Counted from the first letter of the stretch, positions 54,112 to 63,228 are shown. The stretch: DNA of 64,000 nt from Bryobacterales bacterium (GCA_020851555.1 JADZCM010000040.1:1-64000), one strand, 5' to 3'. Notes: generated by a model from the letters alone, not told the origin. Numbers and translations: made by a program.

Positions 54112-55158
54112 CTAGTCCGTCTCGGCCTTCGGCGTCTTCGCCGTGCTGTGAGGCAGCGCCGGAGGCTTGATGTACTCAGCCGGTATCTCTCCGGTCAGAG
54201 ATTTCAGCCAGGTGACAATCGACTGGATTGTCGCGTCGCTCAGTTGTTTGCCGACCTGGTACTCGCCCATCCTTCGGACTGCTTCTTCCAGAGTGCCGAC
54301 CTTCCCGTCATGGAAGTATGGCCCGGTCTTCTCGATGTTGCGCAGCGAGGGCACCTTGAAGACCATCTTGTCGGCGTCGCTCTTGGTCACCTGGAACCGG
54401 CCCTGGTCGGAAGTGTCGGGGTAGGGCTTGATCACGCCCAGTCTCTGATAGAGGTTCGCGCCCAACAGGCTGCCGGAGTGGCAGGTCTGGCATCCGGCGT
54501 CGATGAACGCGTTGAACCCCGCCTTTTCCGCGGGGGTAAGCGCCGCCTGGTCGCCCTCCAGGAACTTGTCCCAGCGCGACGGCGTGATCAGCTTCCGCTC
54601 GAAGGCGCCGATGGCTTTGGCCATGTTATCGAAAGTCACGGGGTCGCGCTCCGTTGGGAAAGCCGCTTTGAACGCCTGCACGTATTCCGGCATCGACTTC
54701 AGCACCGTCACCACCACTATCTCGCTCGGCATGGCCATCTCGACGGGATTGGTGACCGGCCCCTTGGCCTGCTCCTCCACATCCGCGGCGCGTCCATCCC
54801 AGAACTGAGCTACGTGTCCGGCCGCGTTGTAGACCGTCGGTGAATTCCGTGTGCCCTTCTGTCCCTTGTGGCCGTCCGAAGTGGGTTCGCCATCCACCCC
54901 GTATTTCTCCAGGTCGTGGCAGGTATTGCAGGAGATCCTCTGGTCTTTCGACAAGCGGGTCTCGTAGTAGAGCATGCGGCCCAGAGAGACCTGCTGCTCG
55001 GCCGGCGCACCAGCCTGCCCGGGCATCTCCTTCGGCAGCGGCGAGAACATCTGGAGCCTCGCCGGATCGATCGTTTGTGAAACCTGGGATTGCTTTGTGC
55101 AGCCCAAACCGGCAACCAGCAGAACAACTGCGCCAACGTACATGGAACGAAAACGCAT
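54112..55158 (-). CDS. ccpA: di-haem cytochrome c peroxidase lipoprotein
   Basis: 348 residues from the ATG at 55158, after GGAGG. Lipoprotein signal ending VAGLGC (Cys20). Two CxxCH haem sites, CNTCH and CQTCH. MauG/CCP-like motifs include LGRMLYYETRLSKDQRISC, NSPTVYNAAGHVAQFWDGRA, VPSLRNIEKTGPYFHDGKVGTLEEAV. It reduces hydrogen peroxide with electrons from a small cytochrome c and is probably anchored in the periplasm. The MauG branch cannot be excluded. Confidence 0.9.
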   Translation of the reverse strand: MRFRSMYVGAVVLLVAGLGCTKQSQVSQTIDPARLQMFSPLPKEMPGQAGAPAEQQVSLGRMLYYETRLSKDQRISCNTCHDLEKYGVDGEPTSDGHKGQKGTRNSPTVYNAAGHVAQFWDGRAADVEEQAKGPVTNPVEMAMPSEIVVVTVLKSMPEYVQAFKAAFPTERDPVTFDNMAKAIGAFERKLITPSRWDKFLEGDQAALTPAEKAGFNAFIDAGCQTCHSGSLLGANLYQRLGVIKPYPDTSDQGRFQVTKSDADKMVFKVPSLRNIEKTGPYFHDGKVGTLEEAVRRMGEYQVGKQLSDATIQSIVTWLKSLTGEIPAEYIKPPALPHSTAKTPKAETD

Positions 55159-55250
55159 AACCTCCTCCCTCTTTCCAAAGCGCCGGTAGACCCCGAGCCC
55201 GCGCCTTTCAACCACAGGCGGCCGCCTGGAGTGCCCGGCTCCGCTTCTCG

Positions 55251-55263
55251 TATAGAGTATAGG
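55251..55263. promoter_or_regulatory. bidirectional -10 region between peroxidase and MFS genes
   Basis: TATAGAGTATAGG contains TATACT on the minus strand (55256-55261), facing the peroxidase, and TATAGG/TATAGA on the plus strand, facing the transporter. Confidence 0.4.
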
Positions 55264-55290
55264 TTTGCGTACGGTGGTGTAAAGAGGCCC

Positions 55291-56661
55291 ATGTCAAGCA
55301 TCAGCGATCTCCCGGCGGCGCGAGTGAGCAGCCTCTACGTCTACGCGGTCGCCACCGTGGCGGCCACGGCGGGGCTGCTGTTCGGTTTCGACATCGCCGT
55401 CATCAACGGCGCCCTGGTCTACCTGCGAGATCAGTTCCACCTCACCCGGTTCCAAACGGAGACGGCCGCCAGCGCCCTGCTGGCGGGTTGCGTCGCCGGC
55501 GCAGGCGTGGCCGGATGGCTCAGCGACCGCTTCGGCAGACGGCCGGCGCTCGGTGTTTCGGCCCTGCTTTTCGCGCTTTCCTCGGTTGGCGCCGCCCTGC
55601 CGCGGAACCTGGCGGAGTTCAGCGCCGCCCGTTTCGCCGGCGGTGTGGCCGTGGGCGTAGCCTCCATGCTGTCGCCCCTCTACATAGCGGAGGTAGCCCC
55701 TGCCAGGATTCGCGGGCGGCTGGTCTCGCTGAACCAGATGGCGATCACCACGGGCATCCTGCTCTCGTATTTCGTGAACTGGCGGTTGTCCTACCTGGGA
55801 CCGGACGCCTGGAGGTACATGTTCGCCTCGGCGGTCGTGCCGTCCGTGCTCTTCCTGGCCGCCATGTTCTTCGTGCCGGAGAGCCCGCGCTGGCTCGCCG
55901 AGAGGGGCCGCGAGCAGGCGGCGCTGGAAGTGCTCGCGCGGGTCAACGGCCGCAGCCGGGCGCTGGCGGAACTGGAAGGGATCAGAGACGCCATCGCGGG
56001 AGAAAGCGGCACCCTCCGGGAGTTGTTCGAGCCCGGCTTCCGGCGGGCCCTGGGCATCGCCGTCGCGCTCGCCGTCCTGCAACAGGTGACGGGCGTCAAC
56101 ACCGTGCTCTTCTACGGCTCCGTGATCCTTCGGGAGCAGGCGGGCCACAACAGCGAGACAGCGGCGTTGGGGGCGAACGTGGTGATCGGCCTGATCAACT
56201 TCCTGGCGACCATCGTTGCGCTCTGGGTGATCGACCGGCTGGGACGCCGGCCGCTGCTGATGTTCTCCGCCGGGTCCATGGCGGTCTGCCAGATCGCTCT
56301 GGGAGCGGCATTCCTGGCGCAACCCCCGCCGGCCGTCCTGGTGCTGTCGGCAATGGTGCTCTGCGTGGCGTCGTTCGCCGTGGGCCTGGGGCCCGGCGTG
56401 TGGGTGGTGATGTCGGAGATCTTCCCGACCAGGGTGCGCGGGCGGGCCATGTCGATCGCCACCATCAGCCTGTGGGTGGCCTGCACGGCGCTGACGCTGA
56501 CCTTCCTCTCGCTGGCGTCGGCGGTCACGATCACCGGCGCCTTCTGGGTCTATTCGGCGATGTGCGCCGTCACTTTCCTGCTGGTGTGGCGGGTCCTGCC
56601 CGAAACCAAGGGAAAGACGCTCGAAGAGATCGAACGCCGCTGGAAGCGGCAGGAGAGATAA
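55291..56661 (+). CDS. MFS sugar porter (SP family)
   Basis: 456 residues from the ATG at 55291, with AAAGAGG upstream. Twelve membrane helices. SP-family signatures: GWLSDRFGRRPALG after helix 2, PESPRWLAERGREQAA after helix 6, and PETKGKTLEEIERRW at the C-terminus. QQVTGVNTVLFYGSVIL in helix 7 is the sugar-binding QQxxGxN. It should import a hexose or pentose by proton symport. Confidence 0.94.
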   Translation: MSSISDLPAARVSSLYVYAVATVAATAGLLFGFDIAVINGALVYLRDQFHLTRFQTETAASALLAGCVAGAGVAGWLSDRFGRRPALGVSALLFALSSVGAALPRNLAEFSAARFAGGVAVGVASMLSPLYIAEVAPARIRGRLVSLNQMAITTGILLSYFVNWRLSYLGPDAWRYMFASAVVPSVLFLAAMFFVPESPRWLAERGREQAALEVLARVNGRSRALAELEGIRDAIAGESGTLRELFEPGFRRALGIAVALAVLQQVTGVNTVLFYGSVILREQAGHNSETAALGANVVIGLINFLATIVALWVIDRLGRRPLLMFSAGSMAVCQIALGAAFLAQPPPAVLVLSAMVLCVASFAVGLGPGVWVVMSEIFPTRVRGRAMSIATISLWVACTALTLTFLSLASAVTITGAFWVYSAMCAVTFLLVWRVLPETKGKTLEEIERRWKRQER

Positions 56662-56946
56662 GCTCTTCGGCGTACCTCGGCGCGCCGCCGCGGGAACCGG
56701 CAGGCGGCCATGAGGGCGTGTCGCGCGAGAGCCGGTTTTCGGGCGCCGCGTGGCCGTCTCTTGAAAAAAACGCCGGAATATGGGCTTTTTGTGCAGATTT
56801 CTCTTTACTTGCCATGGGCAGTTCCCTTATCATGAGTTAGCGATTTCAGCAGCGCGAGGCCTGCGCAGTGCGCCGGACGGTTTCAGACGCCCGGCGGCCG
56901 GCCACGGGCTGCCAAGTTCAAATAGGGAGAATTCGGAAGGAGATTT
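56662..56946. other. intergenic region before HU
   Basis: 285 bases without a gene. An A+T-richer patch at about 56760-56840 (TTGAAAAAAACG, TTTACTTGCCATGGGC, TTATCATGAG) probably holds the HU promoter, but no -10/-35 pair is convincing. GAAGGAGA precedes the HU ATG. Confidence 0.4.
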
Positions 56947-57252
56947 ATGGCTGACAAGCGGATGACGCAGAGCCAGTTCGTGAAGGTAATCGCCGCCAAG
57001 AGCGGCGTCAGCAACAAGGTCGCCAAGGCCATTGTGGACACCTACGCCGCCGTCGCGGTCGCCGAGACCAAGAAAGGCGGAGTGTTCGTGCTGCCCGGCC
57101 TCGGAAGGCTGGTCAGAGTCGAGCGCAAGGCCCGCATGGGACGCAACCCCGCCACGGGCGAAGCCATCAAGATCCCGGCCAAGAAGGTCGTGAAGTTCCG
57201 CGTCGCCAAGGCTGTCAAAGACGCGATCGTGCCGCCGAAGAAGAAGAAATAA
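56947..57252 (+). CDS. hup: HU-family DNA-binding protein
   Basis: 101 residues. The IHF/HU fold has KVIAAKSGVSNKVAKAIVDTY, GGVFVLPGLGRLVRVERKARMGRNPATGEAIKIPAKKVVKF with the DNA-contacting RNP tip, and a short lysine tail. It bends and compacts chromosomal DNA. The strong terminator directly after the gene implies a monocistronic, highly expressed mRNA. Confidence 0.95.
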   Translation: MADKRMTQSQFVKVIAAKSGVSNKVAKAIVDTYAAVAVAETKKGGVFVLPGLGRLVRVERKARMGRNPATGEAIKIPAKKVVKFRVAKAVKDAIVPPKKKK

Positions 57253-57280
57253 GCGGCCCCATCCTGTTTCAAAAAGCAAA

Positions 57281-57308
57281 ACCCCGCGATTTCTCGCGGG
57301 GTCTTTTT
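57281..57308 (+). terminator. bidirectional Rho-independent terminator between HU and tatA
   Basis: ACCCCGCGA and TCGCGGGGT form a perfect 9-bp stem around TTTC. CTTTTTCTT follows on the plus strand. AAAAAGCAAA precedes it, which gives a U-rich tail on the minus strand too. It can end both the HU and the convergent tatA transcripts. Confidence 0.88.
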
Positions 57309-57365
57309 CTTGGTATCAGTGAACCGGAGTGCCGACTGCCCAGCTTGCGGGCAGCGCCAGGAAGC

Positions 57366-57533
57366 CTACGCCTGCTTCTTCTCTTCGGTCTTTTCCTCGC
57401 CCTTGAGGGCGTGCTTGAAGTTGCGGATCCCTTCACCCAGGCCTTTCGCCAGTTCCGGGATTTTGCGTCCTCCAAACAGCAGAACTCCAATCGCCAGAAT
57501 GATGAGAAGCTCAGGCATGCCTATGGATCTCAT
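57366..57533 (-). CDS. tatA: Sec-independent translocase protein TatA/TatE
   Basis: 55 residues. One membrane helix ([16 protein letters not shown]) followed by the conserved hinge and amphipathic helix [23 protein letters not shown], then a charged tail ending KKQA. AAAGGAGG lies four bases before the ATG at 57533; an internal ATG five codons later is less likely. It forms the pore component of the twin-arginine pathway, needed by the Tat-exported oxidoreductase, amidohydrolase and sulfatase of this window. No tatB or tatC is adjacent. Confidence 0.93.
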   Translation of the reverse strand: MRSIGMPELLIILAIGVLLFGGRKIPELAKGLGEGIRNFKHALKGEEKTEEKKQA

Positions 57534-57608
57534 GCGGCCTCCTTTGCACCTTGCTCCTTCATTGTAGAAACCCCCGCTTGGCCCGTCAACTGAGCCCGCG
57601 GCATCCTC

Positions 57609-58544
57609 CTAGTCCAGTGCTTCCTGGACGCGCTTTGCCAGGTCCTCGTAGGCCATCTGGCCGGGGTGATAAAGGCGTACCGTGCCGCGCCGGTCCATCA
57701 GGACCAGGGTCGGCGTCGTGCTGGCCCCGTAGTTCCTGAAGTTCTCCTGACTCACCGGGACGGCCATATCCTCCAGCCCGGCGTACGACTTCAGGCGCAC
57801 CTCGTCGATGTACTTCAGCTCCTCGGCCGGCGCCGCGCTCGCGCCGCGGGCCGTATAGCCGTAGTACTGCGTCGGGCCGATGATCACGAGGCCCCGCGGA
57901 CCATACTCGGCTTTCAGGCGCGCCAGAACCGGGGCCTGCCACTTGCAGTCGCCGCACCAGTGCGCCCAAAAGAACAGCAGGACGGCTTTACCCTTCAACT
58001 CGCCGGCTGCGGCTGGTTTGGGCCCCAGCCACTGGGCGGTCTCCAGCGGTGGAGCGGTTTTTCCTTCGAGGGTCAGCAGGTTGATGTTCTTCTGTATCCG
58101 CGTCCGGATCGACGTGCCGAAGTACCGGGCCAGTTCCCCTTGCAGGAACGCCACCGCGGCGCTCCTCTCCCCGCGCGCTGCAAGCACCTGCGCCTGCACC
58201 TCGATGGCCGCGCCCATCGCAAGCGGCAGGCTGTTGTCGGCGTCCATCTGGCGGCTCTTGAGCAGGACCAGCGCCTGTTCTTGCGTGGAGACCGCATAGG
58301 ATTCGGCCTGCTCCAGCCGGCCGGCCGCCAGCGCGCCGCGTCCCAGCCAGGAGAGCGCCTCCAGCATCTCGGCGGTCACGCCTCGATCGGCCCTGTATTT
58401 CTCGATCTGCGCTTCGGCTCCCGTGTAATCTCCTTTGGCGATTGCGGAGCGCACGTCGCGCACCAGTGCCTGAGCCTCCGCCGCGGGCGCCAGCAGCAGA
58501 CACCCCGCCAGCGTCAGCACTCCTTTTCTTCTACCATCCCCCAT
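57609..58544 (-). CDS. exported thioredoxin-like (TlpA-type) protein with helical N-domain
   Basis: 311 residues from the ATG at 58544, after GGAGGGG. Signal peptide about 1-24 (LTLAGCLLLAPAAEAQA). A helical, TPR-like domain occupies about 25-165 (AIAKGDYTGAEAQIEKYRADRG). A thioredoxin fold follows, with the redox pair in WAHWCGDCKWQAPVL and a cis-proline segment GASTTPTLVLMDRRG. It probably reduces periplasmic disulfides. The CGDC active site differs from the CPPC or CGPC of relatives. Confidence 0.85.
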   Translation of the reverse strand: MGDGRRKGVLTLAGCLLLAPAAEAQALVRDVRSAIAKGDYTGAEAQIEKYRADRGVTAEMLEALSWLGRGALAAGRLEQAESYAVSTQEQALVLLKSRQMDADNSLPLAMGAAIEVQAQVLAARGERSAAVAFLQGELARYFGTSIRTRIQKNINLLTLEGKTAPPLETAQWLGPKPAAAGELKGKAVLLFFWAHWCGDCKWQAPVLARLKAEYGPRGLVIIGPTQYYGYTARGASAAPAEELKYIDEVRLKSYAGLEDMAVPVSQENFRNYGASTTPTLVLMDRRGTVRLYHPGQMAYEDLAKRVQEALD

Positions 58545-58566
58545 CGTCCCCTCCTCTGACTTTGTC

Positions 58567-59448
58567 TCAGACCAGCTTCGAAAGATAATCGCGGAACGCT
58601 CCGCCCAGATCGTCCCGCTGTAAGGCGAACTCCACCGTGGCTTGCAGGAAGCCCAGTTTGTCTCCTGCATCGTAGCGCTTTCCGTAGAACCGGTACCCGT
58701 AGATGGGGCCGGCCTGGAGCAAGTGGCGGAGCCCGTCGGTGAGCTGAATCTCGCCGAGGCTTCCCGGTCCGGTCACCTCGAGCGAGGTGAAGATCTCCGG
58801 CGTGAGCACATAGCGTCCGATGATGGCCAGGTTCGAGGGCGCCTCTCCCGGCCGCGGCTTCTCGATGAGGCTCCGGATGCGGAACAGCCGGTCCTCCCCA
58901 TCGATGTAGCGAACGGGTTCCGCCTCCACCACGCCGTAGGCCGACACGTTCTCCCTGGGCACTTCCATGAGCGCCAACACGGGCGCGCCGTGAGCCTCAT
59001 GGACGTCCAGCAGTTGGCGCAGGCAGGGAGTGCGCGAACTGATCACGTCGTCGGACAGCACCACCGCAAAGGGCTCATCCCCCACCAACTCCCGGGCCCG
59101 CAGCACGGCGTGCCCCAGTCCCAGGGCCTCCTTCTGCCGCACATAGGCCACGTTGATCATCTCCGAGATATTCCGCACCGTGGCCAGCAACTCGAACTTC
59201 TCCCGCAGTTCGAGCAGCCGTTCGAGTTCGAAGCTGACGTCGAAGTGGTCCTCTATGGCGCTCTTGCCGCGTCCCGTGACGATGATGATGTTCTGTACTC
59301 CGGAGCGGACGGCCTCTTCCACCCCGTACTGGATCAGGGGCTTGTCGACCAGGGGCAGCATCTCCTTCGGCTGGGCCTTGGTGGCGGGCAGGAAACGGGT
59401 CCCCAGACCCGCAGCGGGAAAGACGGCCTTTCGGACACGCGAGGACAT
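58567..59448 (-). CDS. galU: UTP--glucose-1-phosphate uridylyltransferase
   Basis: 293 residues from the ATG at 59448. The N-terminal nucleotidyltransferase motif is AVFPAAGLGTRFLPATKAQPKEMLP, followed by LVDKPLIQYGVEEAV and LSDDVISSRTPCLRQLL, then EKPRPGEAPSNLAIIGRYVL. It makes UDP-glucose for polysaccharides and glycolipids. An ATG three codons upstream would overlap the TACAAT box, which sits exactly seven bases from the chosen start. That points to a leaderless mRNA. Confidence 0.95.
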   Translation of the reverse strand: MSSRVRKAVFPAAGLGTRFLPATKAQPKEMLPLVDKPLIQYGVEEAVRSGVQNIIIVTGRGKSAIEDHFDVSFELERLLELREKFELLATVRNISEMINVAYVRQKEALGLGHAVLRARELVGDEPFAVVLSDDVISSRTPCLRQLLDVHEAHGAPVLALMEVPRENVSAYGVVEAEPVRYIDGEDRLFRIRSLIEKPRPGEAPSNLAIIGRYVLTPEIFTSLEVTGPGSLGEIQLTDGLRHLLQAGPIYGYRFYGKRYDAGDKLGFLQATVEFALQRDDLGGAFRDYLSKLV

Positions 59449-59455
59449 TACTTCC

Positions 59456-59461
59456 ATTGTA
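59456..59461 (-). promoter_or_regulatory. leaderless-type promoter of galU
   Basis: TACAAT on the minus strand, seven bases (GGAAGTA) before the ATG at 59448. GGAAG is too close to the ATG for a normal Shine-Dalgarno. Confidence 0.45.
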
Positions 59462-59490
59462 GTCGGGTGAGGCGGTCCGCCGCCCGGAGT

Positions 59491-60414
59491 TTACTTCGTA
59501 AAACGGTTGCGATGGGTCAGGGAACGGCCCGGGCTGGAGAGCGTGATCTCCACCGACCGCGGCGCCGCCTCGGGCAGGGAGACCTCGATGCTGTAGTGGC
59601 TGGAGATTGTCTCGAACGCCGCGGCGATCGCCTCCGGGATCTCGATTTGCGACCGGCAGAAGGCGCTGGTCCCGCCGGTGGCCGCCGCCAGTCTCATCAG
59701 GCCGGTCTGATACGCTTCGTTGAGCCGCTCGCTGCGGTAAGCCAGGTGGACGATAAAGACCGGTGTCTGATGCGCGACGAGCGCCGTCTCCAGTTTCGAG
59801 ATCCGGTCCCGGATCAACGCATCCGGAAAGCGCCGGCTCATGTCCCGGTAGTCGCTGCCGTTGATGACGGGGTTGCTGAAATCCTCCCGGTAGTTGCGCA
59901 CGTCGCTATCGGTAACGTACAGGACAGCCACCCGCACCCCAGCCCTGGCCAGGACCGCGTCACCCAATCCGGCCGCCGTCACAATTGTCTCCAGCAGGCC
60001 GGCGCGCCCGCTCACGGGGAGAGTCCGGATCGCATCGGTGACCGGCTTCCGCTCCGGCGTGGGGTCCACCTTCACCTTCAGGCCGTCCTGCGCCCGGAGC
60101 AGCCCCACCCACACGTTGTCGGGGAGTCCCTCAATCCGCTCGGCGAGAGCCTGCTTGGCCTTTCCCGCCAGCATCAGGTCGCCCACCACGTCCGTCACCA
60201 GGAGCAGCATGAGGCCATCCCGCGGGCCCAGCACCTTCCGCACGGGCGCGGTTTCTCCCGCCAGCGACGCCGCCACCTCCTCGGCGCGCAACGGGCCGGC
60301 CGACTCGGCCGTTTCCTGGTTCAACCAGGCAGACACGCGCACGCTTTCGGCCCCCGAGACGTCCTGCGCCGCCAGCAGAGAGATTGCGAGTAGAACCGGA
60401 AGCAGCGTTCGCAT
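59491..60414 (-). CDS. exported VWFA-related protein with degenerate MIDAS
   Basis: 307 residues. The signal peptide is about 1-20. An N-terminal strand domain typical of acidobacterial VWFA-related proteins leads to the VWA fold at about 75-260 (LMLLLVTDVVGDLMLAG, VWVGLLRAQDGLKVKV, VRVAVLYVTDSDVRNY). The metal site DxSxS reads DVVGD, so cation binding is probably lost. Its ATG directly follows the stop of the receptor gene upstream (TAG-ATG), so the two are translationally coupled. Confidence 0.85.
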   Translation of the reverse strand: MRTLLPVLLAISLLAAQDVSGAESVRVSAWLNQETAESAGPLRAEEVAASLAGETAPVRKVLGPRDGLMLLLVTDVVGDLMLAGKAKQALAERIEGLPDNVWVGLLRAQDGLKVKVDPTPERKPVTDAIRTLPVSGRAGLLETIVTAAGLGDAVLARAGVRVAVLYVTDSDVRNYREDFSNPVINGSDYRDMSRRFPDALIRDRISKLETALVAHQTPVFIVHLAYRSERLNEAYQTGLMRLAAATGGTSAFCRSQIEIPEAIAAAFETISSHYSIEVSLPEAAPRSVEITLSSPGRSLTHRNRFTK

Positions 60415-63228
60415 CTAGAAACTCAGCCTCAAACCCAGTTGCATAACCCTGCCCCCGCGGCTCCCGATGATCCGGCCGGCATTGGCGTTCGGAGCGCTCT
60501 CCGGCCCAATGACCGGGTCCGGGGCGTTCCAGTTGGCGTGGTTCAGGAAGTTCAGCCCGACCAGGCTCAGTTCCATCGTGGTCTGGGAGGGAAGCGAAAC
60601 CCGCTTGGTCACCGACAGATCGTTATACTGGCCCCAGGGGTTCCTGAGGGTGGGATGCGTGCGGGGACCGTTGCCGGTCGTGAAGTCCGGCGGTTGGTCG
60701 AAAGCCGCGGGGTTGAACCACAGCGCAGGACAGGGGTCGTCGACGTGTGGGTTCACCCCCTCGACCACGTTGACCCTGAGGCCGGGCACCACGCCGCCAG
60801 TGTTATTGAACAGCGGCCGCAGCATGATGGGATCACCGCCGACGACGGAGGTGGAGCCGCTCACCGCCCAACCCTCCACCAGGCGGCCGCCCCAGCCTCC
60901 CACAGCCAGCAGCGGCTTACCCGCGCCGAAAGGCAGCTCGTAGGCATAACTGACGCCCAAGCGGCGAGGTGAGCTGTAGGCTGTCAGCGACCATTCATTG
61001 CGGCGGTTGTAATAGTCCTGCCGTCCGTAGCCTCCCGAGTAGTCGTCCCACTGCCGCGAGAAATCGAACCGGACATTCAGAACCAGTCCGGCCACGCCTC
61101 GCGTCTCGGCGCGCAGGTAGCCTCCCTCGCGCTGGTAGCGGCCGGCCGGCCACAGGCCGCCGACCTCCAGAGAACGGTACTGCGGGTAGGGCCGGAGCGA
61201 CCGGTTGAATACGTCGTCATTGAGCTGATCGCGGTAGGCCAGCGCCGAGAGCGGCACCGCGTTCGGCCGGACCGCGTTGCTGCCCACGAAGAGATTCCGG
61301 CCGGTGTCGAAAGAAAAGCCGGCCGACAGACCCAGCGCGTTCGAAAACCACCGTTCCACGCTTCCGTCGAAGCCTTGATAGGTCGGCTGAATTCCGGTGG
61401 GATCCACAAGGTCGGCGGTCAGGTCGTTCAGAGCCTCGGGCCGGAGGTCGGGCAGCGGACGCCCGAGAGGCGGTATTCCATCCTCCAAGCGGAAGGCCGG
61501 TTCGACCTGGGCGTTGGGCGAAACGTACGACGGCGAGGCATTGAACGCCTGTGTCGCCCACTGGTTCGAGCTGACATACTCCGTGCCGTAGTCCCGGCCG
61601 TAACCCGCGCGCAGCACCAGTTTGGGGTCGCCGCCCGGGTTCCAAGCCACGCCCGCGCTGGGCTGGAGCTTCAGGTAGCTGGGATGAAACGTGCGGCCGC
61701 GCCCCCCGTATCCGGCGACCACCATCGCCCCGGGCCGGCCGTTGGCGGGGTTGATCGCGGTCAGGTCCACGGTGGACTGCCGGTCGTATTTCTCCAGACG
61801 AGGGCTGAAATGGACCAGGCTCAGGTTAACGGTGAAGGTCAGACCTCTCCGCACCTCGTACTGTTCGCGCATGGCGGCCGTCCAGTTGTGACGCCGGAAG
61901 TAGGATGGCGAGAGGACATAGGTCTTCTCCGCGTACTCGGGGAGTCCCAGCAGGAAAGTGGCGAAGGCGTGGCCGGTGTTCACAATGCCCGGGAGACCGG
62001 TGAGTCCGCTGCCGAAACGGATGAAACCCGCCGGGTACCTGGACGCGAAAGCGTTCACCTGCTCCCATCGGTGCCGGACCGTGAACCGGAGGCTGTGCCG
62101 TTCCAGCCGCAGCGAGTGCGCCCCCTCCCAGAAGTAGGACGACCGGGTGCTCTTCGACCTCGGTGTGTACCGGCCTGTGCTCACGTAAGGTTCGAAATAG
62201 AAAGCCGGGAAGCCCAGCTTGCCGGACCCGCGTAGCCCGATCTTCCCGGCGTAGTCGGGTTCGCCCTCTTCCCCGCTGGAGGAAATGCTCGTGTCGGCCG
62301 CGAAGCGCCCGCTCCAGACCGAACGTGGAGAACCGGTGAGCACGTAGCTAACCACTCCGCGGCGGCTTCGGAACGAGCGCGGCGCCGCGCCGGGATTGGC
62401 AGCCGAGAGGATGAGCCGTGCTGGCTGTTCCAAACCGTTGGACAGAGCCCCCTCAACCGCCACCCTGTGCCGCTGCCGGATGCTGTGGTCGGCGTTGATG
62501 ATGACCCCATCGGCGTTATTGGTCTCCGGGTCCACCAGGAAGTAATTATTGCGGTCAAACGGGCCGATTGCCGCGTTGGGCAAGGGGTAGTATCCGAGCA
62601 GCGCCTGAGAGATCCGCTCCAGCCTTTCCCCTGGTATCCGGTTCCCCGGAAAGGGGTCGCGCACATGCTGAAGGTTGCCGGTGGTGACCGGCAGGCCAGG
62701 CTGAAACGCCGGATTCAACCGCGTGGCCGAGGGGTCGAAGATGGGAAGCTGTTCTCCGGCGGCGTCCACCACGCGGCTGAAATCGCCGGCCCTCTCCGGC
62801 GGTGTGGGAAGGGTGGCCAGAAACGAGCGCGACGTGTGATCACGCACTCCTTCGTAGGAGGCCGAAAGGAACGTCCTGCCGGCCCCGTGGTACAGCTTGG
62901 GAATGAACAGCGGGCCGGTTATACTGAAGCCGAACTGATTGCGCCGGAGAAGCGACTTGCTTCCGCCGCCCTGCCGGATTTCGTGGGGAACCGCGTCAAG
63001 AAAATCGTTCCGGAAATTCTCGTAGACCCGGCCGTGCCAGCGGGCCCCCGGCACCCCGCCCGAGCCGTTCCGCCGCGGGCTGTCGGCTCGCAAGCCAAGG
63101 CCGCGGCTCTGGATCTTGAACTCCTCGTAAGCCTTCAACATCTCGGACTGCACATCCCTCTGTTGTGGCAGCCCCTGGGACGCGCAGACCAACGCGCAGA
63201 GGAGCGAGATAATGAAGCGGTTACGCAT
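60415..63228 (-). CDS. plug-less Oar-like outer-membrane receptor
   Basis: 937 residues. Signal peptide about 1-22 (ALVCASQGLPQQ). Unlike the two other receptors, the CarboxypepD_reg-like domain and most of the plug are missing: after about 40 unique residues (MLKAYEEFKIQSRGLG) it enters the conserved WHGRVYENFRNDFLDAV and LLRRNQFGFSITGPLF region directly. The barrel continues with GRTFLSASYEG and ends LGLRLSF. Without a plug, TonB-gated transport is doubtful; it may be an open barrel or a diverged protein. The gene is coupled to the VWFA gene. Confidence 0.85.
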   Translation of the reverse strand: MRNRFIISLLCALVCASQGLPQQRDVQSEMLKAYEEFKIQSRGLGLRADSPRRNGSGGVPGARWHGRVYENFRNDFLDAVPHEIRQGGGSKSLLRRNQFGFSITGPLFIPKLYHGAGRTFLSASYEGVRDHTSRSFLATLPTPPERAGDFSRVVDAAGEQLPIFDPSATRLNPAFQPGLPVTTGNLQHVRDPFPGNRIPGERLERISQALLGYYPLPNAAIGPFDRNNYFLVDPETNNADGVIINADHSIRQRHRVAVEGALSNGLEQPARLILSAANPGAAPRSFRSRRGVVSYVLTGSPRSVWSGRFAADTSISSSGEEGEPDYAGKIGLRGSGKLGFPAFYFEPYVSTGRYTPRSKSTRSSYFWEGAHSLRLERHSLRFTVRHRWEQVNAFASRYPAGFIRFGSGLTGLPGIVNTGHAFATFLLGLPEYAEKTYVLSPSYFRRHNWTAAMREQYEVRRGLTFTVNLSLVHFSPRLEKYDRQSTVDLTAINPANGRPGAMVVAGYGGRGRTFHPSYLKLQPSAGVAWNPGGDPKLVLRAGYGRDYGTEYVSSNQWATQAFNASPSYVSPNAQVEPAFRLEDGIPPLGRPLPDLRPEALNDLTADLVDPTGIQPTYQGFDGSVERWFSNALGLSAGFSFDTGRNLFVGSNAVRPNAVPLSALAYRDQLNDDVFNRSLRPYPQYRSLEVGGLWPAGRYQREGGYLRAETRGVAGLVLNVRFDFSRQWDDYSGGYGRQDYYNRRNEWSLTAYSSPRRLGVSYAYELPFGAGKPLLAVGGWGGRLVEGWAVSGSTSVVGGDPIMLRPLFNNTGGVVPGLRVNVVEGVNPHVDDPCPALWFNPAAFDQPPDFTTGNGPRTHPTLRNPWGQYNDLSVTKRVSLPSQTTMELSLVGLNFLNHANWNAPDPVIGPESAPNANAGRIIGSRGGRVMQLGLRLSF

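Noticed and set aside
57269-57490. 73-codon minus-strand frame over tatA
   Set aside because: It is a shifted frame across the real tatA gene and the HU terminator, and encodes an Arg-rich sequence without motifs.
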